Shown: one piece after another, positions 7,755 to 13,357 of the stretch
Numbering within the stretch: the stretch's first letter is position 1
Layout of the letters: every line of letters starts with the position of its first letter
The notes under the pieces: model-generated
Database searches by the model: none
What the model was told of the DNA's origin: nothing
What the model saw: the letters and a program-made list of their open reading frames with translations, nothing else
Program-made: the position numbers and the translations under genes
Assembly (NCBI GenBank): GCA_050012355.1
Contig: JBEKHI010000102.1
Span: forward strand, 1 to 21,542
Source of the DNA: JBEKHI01 sp050012355
GTDB taxonomy: Bacteria; Actinomycetota; Actinomycetes; Streptosporangiales; Streptosporangiaceae
Direction: 5' to 3'
DNA length: 21,542 nt

Positions 7755-7784
7755 GTGACGGGAGGCCTGTTTTCGGCTTAGTCT
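7755..7784 (+). promoter_or_regulatory. Possible promoter for metallopeptidase operon
   Basis: GTGACG (7755-7760) and TAGTCT (7779-7784) are separated by 18 bp and lie 34 bp upstream of the ATG at 7818. Both match the housekeeping-type actinobacterial consensus (TTGACn and TAnnnT) fairly well. The start codon itself has GGGAG 8 nt upstream. Confidence 0.4.
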
Positions 7785-7817
7785 TGGCGTGGGCGAGAAA
7801 CTCAGGGAGTACCGACC

Positions 7818-8936
7818 ATGCGGCTGCGCATCTTCGAGCGAGTACGACGCTTCGCGCTTCGTGCTGGCTCCCGACGTGGTCCGCGGGACGGCACCGCACT
7901 GGAGGCGCCTGGCCGCCACCGTCGCGAGCGCCAGGCCGTGGCCGTTCCGCATCACCACGTCGTACCGCCGCGACCGATCCCGCACCAGCCGGTCGTACCG
8001 GCGGCACGCGCCACGGTCGGCCGGCCAGCGGCGCCCCGGCCAGCGGCGCCCCGGCCAGCGGCGGCCGGAGCGGGAGCGGCGGCCGGGTATGGCGGAGCCG
8101 CCCGCGCACGGATCCGGGAGGCGCCGCCGGGTGCACCGCAGAGCGAGGCCCAGGCCGCGCCGCCGGTGGTGAACCACGAACGTGCCCGCCAGCCTTGGTA
8201 CCAGGTCGTCAAGGGATACGACCCGCCGTCGGCCGAGGCACTCCCGACGCTTGCTCCGCCGCCGCGCCGCGGTATCGCGACGCCCACCGAGGAACGGCTC
8301 GCGTTCGCCGCGCCGCATCCGACCGGTATGCCACCCACGCCGGACGGCCGTCGCAACACCGGTGTCCTGGAGAAGATCCTCTGGCGCCAATGGGACCCGA
8401 GCATGCCGCCGCCGGCCGACGTGGTTATCGCGATCGACCGGCTCGCTGACTTCCCGCAGTCCATTAAGAACAAGCTCGCGGACGGCCTCGACGGTATCTA
8501 CGTCGGTCCCGGCGGCGTGCCTGAACTCGACGACATGACCAGCCTGCGCGGCGTCCCGCTACCGTCCGGCCGGGCGACCTGGGACGCGTGCGCTGGCGCT
8601 TACGGTGAACGCAAGATCGTTATCGGCTCCCGACCATCGCCCACCCCTGACGTGACATGTCACGAGGTCGGGCACGCACTCGATGATCTCGACAGCCCGC
8701 CGGGCAAATGGCAGTCCGACTCTGCCGAGTTTCGCATGCTTTATGATCTGTGCCAGCCTCATCTCGTCAGCGATTTCCACCGCCAGCCTGGCGGCCTGGG
8801 GCGCAAGGAGTTCTTCGCGGACGCGTTCGCCGCGATCGCCTCGAGCCAGCGGCCGGCGCTGGTGGACATGCTTGGCGGACAGACGAGAACGGCGCTGCGT
8901 GTGATGCTGTACTTCAACCGGCGCTACGGCCTTTAA
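7818..8936 (+). CDS. Anthrax lethal factor-like (M34-type) zinc metallopeptidase with Pro/Ala/Arg-rich N-terminus
   Basis: A 372-residue protein. The C-terminal half carries a zincin motif CHEVGH (His282, Glu283, His286) followed by ALDD, and the segment EFFADAF whose Glu331 lies exactly 45 residues after the second histidine. Anthrax lethal factor has the same arrangement: zinc ligands H686, H690 and E735, also 45 residues apart, with EFFAEAF around the last one. I therefore assign it to the ATLF-like/PPEP-related M34 group. The lethal-factor tyrosine at 728 has no clear counterpart. Residues 1-160 are Pro/Ala/Arg-rich with a short internal repeat and no visible Sec signal peptide. ATG 7818 follows GGGAG at good spacing. 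The substrate is unknown; toxin, spore or cell-wall roles are all possible. A small gene follows 15 bp later. Confidence 0.7.
   Translation: MRLRIFERVRRFALRAGSRRGPRDGTALEAPGRHRRERQAVAVPHHHVVPPRPIPHQPVVPAARATVGRPAAPRPAAPRPAAAGAGAAAGYGGAARARIREAPPGAPQSEAQAAPPVVNHERARQPWYQVVKGYDPPSAEALPTLAPPPRRGIATPTEERLAFAAPHPTGMPPTPDGRRNTGVLEKILWRQWDPSMPPPADVVIAIDRLADFPQSIKNKLADGLDGIYVGPGGVPELDDMTSLRGVPLPSGRATWDACAGAYGERKIVIGSRPSPTPDVTCHEVGHALDDLDSPPGKWQSDSAEFRMLYDLCQPHLVSDFHRQPGGLGRKEFFADAFAAIASSQRPALVDMLGGQTRTALRVMLYFNRRYGL
8023..8063 (+). repeat. 15-bp tandem repeat inside metallopeptidase gene
   Basis: Two exact copies of GGCCAGCGGCGCCCC (8023-8037, 8038-8052) plus a partial third (8053-8063). In the reading frame they encode a Pro-Ala-Ala-Pro-Arg type linker. 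The unit is a multiple of three, so copy-number change would keep the frame. Confidence 0.85.
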
Positions 8937-8951
8937 AAGGGTGATCAACCG

Positions 8952-9206
8952 ATGTTCGTGATACGGCTTCCAAACGGGAATCTGCAAGTGCCGCAGACAG
9001 CAGTCGCACGCGAAGGCCGGGTCATCGGCAACGCGTACGTAGAAATCACCCCGCAGGACGCGGAATACGAGCGGCTAGCCCCCCTAGCGATTACCTCTGA
9101 AGAGATGGAGCGGCGGCGTGACGCATGGCGTGCCGGAGACGAGGCCCTGCGCCAGGAGTTCCTGGAGTTCGCCCGTCGCGCAGGGTCCGAGCCGGATATT
9201 GACTAG
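8952..9206 (+). CDS. Small conserved-looking acidic protein downstream of metallopeptidase
   Basis: An 84-residue soluble protein with an ordered-looking N-terminal half (MFVIRLPNGNLQVP, then RVIGNAYVEITPQD) and a charged helical C-terminal half rich in Glu and Arg (SEEMERRRDAWRAG, then LRQEFLEFARR), ending EPDID. It has no signal peptide or membrane segment and no motif I recognise. An AAGGG Shine-Dalgarno sequence lies about 10 nt before ATG 8952, and the gene begins 15 bp after the metallopeptidase stop, so the two are almost certainly co-transcribed. A partner or inhibitor of the peptidase is one possibility but is inference from position only. Confidence 0.75.
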   Translation: MFVIRLPNGNLQVPQTAVAREGRVIGNAYVEITPQDAEYERLAPLAITSEEMERRRDAWRAGDEALRQEFLEFARRAGSEPDID

Positions 9207-9224
9207 CCGCCGCTCCTGTCCCGT

Positions 9225-9434
9225 TCAAGCCAACGTGTGGTCTTCAGCCGAGACGCCGTCATCACCGCGAAGCAGCGCGCGGACCTCGGATTCGCGGAAC
9301 CTCCGGTGTCCGCCCGGAGTGCGGATACTGGTGATCCGGCCCGACGCCGCCCATCGAGTCACCGTTTTCGGATCGACCCGAAAGAGCGCGGCCACCTCCC
9401 CAGGTGTGAGCAGTCTCTCGTTGTTGCCGTCCAA
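9225..9434 (-). CDS. bldC: BldC-like MerR-type DNA-binding developmental regulator
   Basis: A 69-residue single-domain winged-helix protein. LLTPGEVAALFRVDPKTVTRWAASG (8-32) followed by SIRTPGGHRRFRESEVRALL (36-55) is nearly identical in pattern to Streptomyces BldC (FRVDPKTVTRWA, TLGGHRRYRE), a small MerR-like protein that binds direct repeats cooperatively and controls the onset of development. No dimerisation or effector domain is present, as in BldC. The start is TTG at 9434, preceded by a strong GGAGGAG Shine-Dalgarno sequence about 7 nt away. It is divergent from the dehydratase gene, with 86 bp between the starts, and convergent with the 84-residue gene. Confidence 0.92.
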   Translation of the reverse strand: MDGNNERLLTPGEVAALFRVDPKTVTRWAASGRITSIRTPGGHRRFRESEVRALLRGDDGVSAEDHTLA

Positions 9435-9520
9435 GTTGCCTCTCCTCCGAACCTTGGTCGGGGTATGCCCCTAGTTTGGCGACATACGAGTACTTTCTGC
9501 CTAGATTTCGGAAAATTAGG

Positions 9521-10480
9521 ATGGACAAACTGCTAACCCTTGACCACGTTCGCGATGCTGCCTCACGTCTCGCCGCTGCTCGGGCTGTCGTGCGCACCCC
9601 GTTGCTGCCGGTGCCGCAGATCGCATCCGGTTTGTTCATCAAGCCGGAGAACCTTCAGCCGACGGGATCATTCAAGCTCCGCGGCGCGTACTCGGCCATT
9701 ACCGCCGTACCGGAAAGCGAGCGCCGCGGCGTAGTCGCGCACTCAAGCGGCAATCACGGGTACGCCGTCGCTTACGCGGCGGCGCTCGTCGGGATTCCGG
9801 CCGCGATCGTCGTCCCGGAGAACGCACCCGCGGTCAAGACCGCCGCGATCGTCGGATGCGGCGCCGAACTGGTGACGGTCGAGCCCACACTGACCGCCCG
9901 TATCGAGACAGCAAACGAGATATCAGAACGGCGAGGCTACATCCTCATACCGCCCTTTGATCATCCTGAGGTCATCGCCGGCCAGGGCACCATCGGCCTG
10001 GAAATCGCCGAGGATCTCCCGGACGCGGACGTGGTCGTCGTCCCGGTCAGCGGAGGCGGCCTGATATCCGGGATCGCGGTGGCCGTCCGCGCGCTGAACC
10101 CCAGGGCAAGGATCATCGGGGTAGAACCAGAGCTCGCGGCCGACGCCCGTGACTCGCTGCGCTCCGGCACGCGGGTCGCCTGGCCGGCTCGCGAGACGGC
10201 CCGCACCATCGCCGACGCGCTGCGCGTGGAGCAGGTAGGCGAGCTGACGTTCCCGATTATGAGGGAACTGGTCAGCGACATCGTCACGGTCACCGATGAG
10301 GAGATACTCGAGACGATGCGCGTCCTGGCCACTAGTGCTCGGCTGGTCGCCGAGCCGGGCGGCGCTGCCGCCGTGGCCGCGTGCCTGTACCGCGGAGCTG
10401 AACTGCCTGGTGGTAGCCGGGTCGCGGTCCTGTCGGGCGGAAACGTGGACCCGGTGCTGCTCTCCAAAGTCCTGGCGTAG
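9521..10480 (+). CDS. Threonine/serine dehydratase family, PLP fold type II
   Basis: A 319-residue PLP enzyme that should deaminate threonine (to 2-oxobutyrate) or serine. The cofactor lysine is K52 in PTGSFKLRGA, with SSGNHG (75-80) as the substrate loop and VSGGGL (176-181) as the phosphate-binding glycine loop. There is no C-terminal ACT domain, so it resembles the short, non-isoleucine-feedback TdcB type rather than long biosynthetic IlvA; hydroxyectoine-degrading EutB and serine racemase are related alternatives. ATG 9521 is chosen because the protein family begins near LTLDHVRDAASRL; an upstream TTG at 9476 would add 15 unlikely residues. No Shine-Dalgarno sequence is visible; TAGATT at 9502-9507 could be a -10 giving a very short leader. 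Confidence 0.88.
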   Translation: MDKLLTLDHVRDAASRLAAARAVVRTPLLPVPQIASGLFIKPENLQPTGSFKLRGAYSAITAVPESERRGVVAHSSGNHGYAVAYAAALVGIPAAIVVPENAPAVKTAAIVGCGAELVTVEPTLTARIETANEISERRGYILIPPFDHPEVIAGQGTIGLEIAEDLPDADVVVVPVSGGGLISGIAVAVRALNPRARIIGVEPELAADARDSLRSGTRVAWPARETARTIADALRVEQVGELTFPIMRELVSDIVTVTDEEILETMRVLATSARLVAEPGGAAAVAACLYRGAELPGGSRVAVLSGGNVDPVLLSKVLA

Positions 10481-10493
10481 TCTGGATAGCGCT

Positions 10494-10805
10494 ATGCGAG
10501 CCTTCATTGTTTACAACGCGGCGCGGCTCGGGCTGTTTCTTGTCGCCCTGGGGCTGTTGCACCTGTTCGGTCTCGGCGGCCTGATGATGTGGGCGCTTGC
10601 CCTGGTCATCAGCGGCATCGCCAGCTACGTCGTGCTGTCCAGCCTGCGTGACAAGGTGTCGGTGTCCGTCACCCACCGGGTAGAGCGGGCAGGGGCCCGG
10701 GCCACCAACTTCAAGCAGCGCCTCGAAGAAGGTGCCACCGTCGAGGACGAGGACGCGAGCGCCGCGTCCACCGCCACGGCTGCCGCTTCATCTGAGAGTT
10801 CGTGA
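10494..10805 (+). CDS. DUF4229-type small membrane protein
   Basis: A 103-residue protein with two hydrophobic helices (about 10-27, GLFLVALGLLHLFGLGGL, and 31-48, MWALALVISGIASYVVLS) followed by a charged segment (RDKVSVSVTHRVERAG) and an acidic, Ser/Ala-rich disordered tail. This two-helix plus RDK layout matches the actinobacterial DUF4229 family, of unknown function. It starts 13 bp after the dehydratase stop, without a clear Shine-Dalgarno sequence; TAGTCT overlapping that stop (10478-10483) could be a -10 element for a near-leaderless transcript. Confidence 0.75.
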   Translation: MRAFIVYNAARLGLFLVALGLLHLFGLGGLMMWALALVISGIASYVVLSSLRDKVSVSVTHRVERAGARATNFKQRLEEGATVEDEDASAASTATAAASSESS

Positions 10806-10806
10806 C

Positions 10807-10860
10807 CCTGGTGAGTGCGGCACTGCCCCGAGAAGAGTGCGGGTAGTGCAGCACCCACCA
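10807..10860. repeat. Dispersed 54-bp repeat, copy A
   Basis: Begins 1 bp after the DUF4229 stop, in the gap between two convergent genes. It aligns without gaps to 21026-21079, with 39 of 54 positions identical by hand count. The best-conserved core is GTGCnnCACCn-like DNA followed by GGGTArTGCAGCACCnACCA. The hairpin formed by the left part is imperfect in this copy. Confidence 0.7.
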
Positions 10861-10878
10861 GAAACAGCGCGGGTCTGG

Positions 10879-12375
10879 CTAGCCGATCCAGCCGCCGCGT
10901 GACAGCAGCGACAGGACCGCGTCCACCGCTTCGGTCCGGGTGAGCTTGGACGTGTCGAGTACGAGGTCGGCGTCGTCGGGCTCCTCATACGGGTCGGAGA
11001 TCCCGGTGAACGAGTCGATCAGCCCGGCCCGTGCCTTCGCGTACAGTCCCTTGCGGTCCCGCGCCTCGCACTCCGCGAGCGGGGTCGCGACGTGGATCAG
11101 CAGGAAATCGCCGACCTCGCTCACCATCTCGCGCACCTGAGCCCGGGCGGCGGCGTAGGGCGCGATCGGCGCGCAGATGGCCACGCCACCGTGCCTGGCG
11201 ATCTCGGCCGCGACGTAACCGATGCGCGCGATGTTCAGGTCGCGATCCGTGCGGGAAAACGTGAGTCCCGCCGACAGCAGCCGTCGTACCAAGTCACCGT
11301 CAAGCAGCGATACAGACCGGTCGCCGCCTTCGGCGAGCGCGTCCCGCAGATCCCGTGCGACCGTCGATTTCCCTGATCCCGACAGCCCGGTGAAAAACAC
11401 CACGACCCCGCGCTCGCGGCGCGGCGGGCGGGCCTTGCGTACCTCGGCGGCGACGACGGGCGGCATGTACCAGTCGGGCAGCTGCTGGCCCGCGTCCAGC
11501 AAGGCGTTCAGCTCATCGGGTGACAGCTCCTCGCGCTCGGTCCCCGAGGAGATCAGCGACAGCGGACGCCACACCTCGTTAACCGGGTCGTAAGCCCACT
11601 CCGGCGGGGCGATCACCCGCACTGGCAACGTGTCATCGGGGTCCGGGGGCAGGTCAGACAGCAGATCGGTCGCCCCGTAGGCCGCGGCGACCACGGCCCT
11701 GGCCCGCAGCTCACCGACCGGGTCCTGGCGCCGGGCCAGCGGCACCGGGATCACGATCGTGTTTGACGGCAGGTGGTTGGTGGCCGCGGCCACCGAGCGG
11801 ACCAGCGACTCCGGCCGGACGACTACCTCGGCCCCGTCGCCCATCAGCGGCAGCAGGAGTATCCGTGCCTTGAGCTGGTCCGCGTAATGCCTTAGCTGGC
11901 CGATGTGCCGGGCGGTCAGCGGGCCGCGAGTCGCCACCGCGAGCACCGGCCCGTCTCCGAGCGCCGCGCGTGCCTCGTCCGGCCGGCGGCGAATCCGTCG
12001 GAACGGCCCGTGCTCGGGGGCACGCAACGGCTGGACCGGTCCGGCCAGCCGGATCTTTTCTCCGGTGGGCTCGCGCTTGGTGATCTCGACCACGGCCAGC
12101 GGCGCGCCCTCCAGGTCGGTCAGCACCAGGTGGTCCGCGTCGGGCTTGACGACGTCGGCCGGTACCTCGAGGGTGAGCGGAATCAGCCACGGCGTTCCGT
12201 CGGCTAGCTCACCGCGGGCGGTGACCGAGGCCAGGTCAGCGGATGCTAGATATCCCGACAGCGGCGCGTAGGCACCGGAGGTGAGAAGCTCCAGCTCCGC
12301 GAGCTGCGCCTCGCCGGGGGTCCAGGCTGGCCAGGTCGCCAGTTCTTCGGGAAGGGGCGTACTCATCGGGCTCAT
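10879..12375 (-). CDS. cysC: Degenerate ATP sulfurylase domain fused to adenylylsulfate (APS) kinase
   Basis: A 498-residue fusion. Residues 322-498 form a complete APS kinase, which phosphorylates APS to PAPS: P-loop GLSGSGKST (330-338), DGD (359-361), FSRTDRDLNIARI (373-385), KGLYAKARAG (442-451) and the lid segment FTGISDPYEEP. Residues 1-310 follow the ATP sulfurylase fold, but its catalytic motifs are altered: the usual QTRNPxHRxH is ATRGPLTARH (148-157), losing Gln, Asn and the first His, and the GRDHAG segment after YGxT is SDLPPD (240-245). This domain is therefore probably non-catalytic or regulatory. The start ATG 12375 overlaps the upstream methyltransferase stop (ATGA). No cysD, cysN or cysH is in the window. 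Confidence 0.9.
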   Translation of the reverse strand: MSPMSTPLPEELATWPAWTPGEAQLAELELLTSGAYAPLSGYLASADLASVTARGELADGTPWLIPLTLEVPADVVKPDADHLVLTDLEGAPLAVVEITKREPTGEKIRLAGPVQPLRAPEHGPFRRIRRRPDEARAALGDGPVLAVATRGPLTARHIGQLRHYADQLKARILLLPLMGDGAEVVVRPESLVRSVAAATNHLPSNTIVIPVPLARRQDPVGELRARAVVAAAYGATDLLSDLPPDPDDTLPVRVIAPPEWAYDPVNEVWRPLSLISSGTEREELSPDELNALLDAGQQLPDWYMPPVVAAEVRKARPPRRERGVVVFFTGLSGSGKSTVARDLRDALAEGGDRSVSLLDGDLVRRLLSAGLTFSRTDRDLNIARIGYVAAEIARHGGVAICAPIAPYAAARAQVREMVSEVGDFLLIHVATPLAECEARDRKGLYAKARAGLIDSFTGISDPYEEPDDADLVLDTSKLTRTEAVDAVLSLLSRGGWIG

Positions 12376-13160
12376 ACTACGCGGGCGAAACGATCTTCAG
12401 GCTTGCGGATGACGTAAAGCAGCTGGTCGTGACCGGCGGACAGCCGCCCACGGGTGAGCCACTCGATGAGTAGGCACGCGGTGTCGGCGGCCTTGGTCAC
12501 CCGGTCCGTGACGCCGAGGGAGGACCGCGCCTTCGCCCGCGCCGTGATCACCAGGCCGCGCATCAGCGTGTAGCCCTGCATCCCGCGGGCGCTGACCACC
12601 CGCTCGTAGACAGCGGGGAACGGTCCGGGCACGCCGGGGTGGTACCGCCGCCACAGCGCCCGGCGGGCAGGCCCTGGCAACACGCGGTCCAGCAGCCCGG
12701 CGGCGCAATCCCGGTCCGTGAGCCGCACCAGCAGCAGGCCGCCAGGTCGCAGGGCGCCGGCCAGCCGGTCGAGAACGACCTCGACGTTGTCGATCCGCTC
12801 CAGGAGCAGCGCGCAGTACACGATGTCATAGGTGCGCGGGCGCACCGGCGCGGTGCGCAGGTCTCCCAGGATGGCCTCGGATTCTCCGACGACCGAGCGC
12901 ACGATGGGGTCATCGGTGTCCGCGGTGGTGACGGAGACGTCGATACTGGTGAACCGGTCAAAACCGAGGTCGCGCAGCGGGGTCAGGCAGCCGGCCCGGA
13001 GCACGGTGATCTGGCGGCCGAGCCGCTTGCTGGCGTACTCGCGTACCGGTTCCGCGAAGAACGGCTGGTCCGGGTGCTGGGCTGAGGCGGCCGTGCCCGG
13101 GGGTGATGAGGCGTGGCGGGGCCCGCCCTTGCCGTGTGAGCCGGTGCCGACAGTCGTCAT
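12372..13160 (-). CDS. Class I SAM-dependent methyltransferase-like protein
   Basis: A 262-residue protein with a Rossmann-type methyltransferase core: YASKRLGRQITVLRAGC near the SAM motif I position, an acidic FTSIDVSVTTAD after strand 2, YDIVYCALLLERIDN (motif IV-like) and LRPGGLLLVRLTD (motif V/VI-like). Motif I lacks the usual GxGxG (it reads RAGCLTPL), so SAM binding is plausible but not certain. The N-terminal 25 residues are Gly/Ser/Pro-rich. ATG 13160 is preferred; an upstream in-frame start at 13295 would add 45 residues of poor quality. There is no Shine-Dalgarno sequence; TACCAT 8 nt before the ATG could be a leaderless -10. Its stop overlaps the APS kinase fusion by 4 bp, so the two are co-expressed. 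The substrate is unknown. Confidence 0.75.
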   Translation of the reverse strand: MTTVGTGSHGKGGPRHASSPPGTAASAQHPDQPFFAEPVREYASKRLGRQITVLRAGCLTPLRDLGFDRFTSIDVSVTTADTDDPIVRSVVGESEAILGDLRTAPVRPRTYDIVYCALLLERIDNVEVVLDRLAGALRPGGLLLVRLTDRDCAAGLLDRVLPGPARRALWRRYHPGVPGPFPAVYERVVSARGMQGYTLMRGLVITARAKARSSLGVTDRVTKAADTACLLIEWLTRGRLSAGHDQLLYVIRKPEDRFARVV

Positions 13161-13241
13161 GACATCGGATGGTAGTTGACTGGCTACGATTAGATAAGGC
13201 CTTTGCCGTTGCCCGGCCAGCGGAATTTGTCGGCACCCGCG

Positions 13242-13247
13242 TAAGCT
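13242..13247 (+). promoter_or_regulatory. Possible -10 for the mfd leader transcript
   Basis: TAAGCT fits TAnnnT and ends 8 nt before GTG 13256, the first codon of a Cys-containing mini-ORF. TAGATA (13247-13252) overlaps it and is an alternative. No good -35 is visible at 16-18 bp. Confidence 0.25.
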
Positions 13248-13255
13248 AGATACCA

Positions 13256-13303
13256 GTGTGGCTTCGCACGGGAGCCTGCCTATTGGCGTGCCCACGCTGT
13301 TGA
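13256..13303 (+). other. Cys-containing 15-codon leader ORF upstream of mfd
   Basis: GTG 13256 to TGA 13301 encodes MWLRTGACLLACPRC, with cysteines at 8, 12 and 15. It could be leaderless (TAAGCT 8 nt upstream). Its last three codons and stop lie within the left arm and loop of the hairpin at 13291-13319, the geometry of a ribosome-controlled attenuator. It may still be chance. Confidence 0.3.
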
Positions 13304-13319
13304 CGGGGCACAGCGTGGG
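13291..13319 (+). promoter_or_regulatory. 10-bp perfect hairpin in the mfd 5' region
   Basis: CCCACGCTGT (13291-13300) pairs perfectly with ACAGCGTGGG (13310-13319) around a 9-nt loop. Outer GTG/CAC bases may extend it past a bulge. No T-tract follows. It lies 38 bp before the mfd ATG. Confidence 0.6.
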
Positions 13320-13357
13320 GAGGCACAGCCACCTCCCGCAGTTGACCTTAGGACGTC

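Noticed and set aside
7691..8449. Alternative plus-strand frames overlapping the N-terminal part of the metallopeptidase gene
   Set aside because: Ser/Arg/Gly-rich composition and no good start; ATG 7818 has a proper ribosome-binding site and leads in frame to the HEVGH domain. A frameshift in the low-complexity region was considered but there is no direct sign of one.
9476..9520. Upstream TTG start for the dehydratase
   Set aside because: It would add 15 residues not seen in the family and lies inside the divergent promoter region.
12372..13295. Longer version of the methyltransferase starting at 13295
   Set aside because: The extra 45 residues look non-coding and overlap the putative mfd leader region; ATG 13160 fits better.
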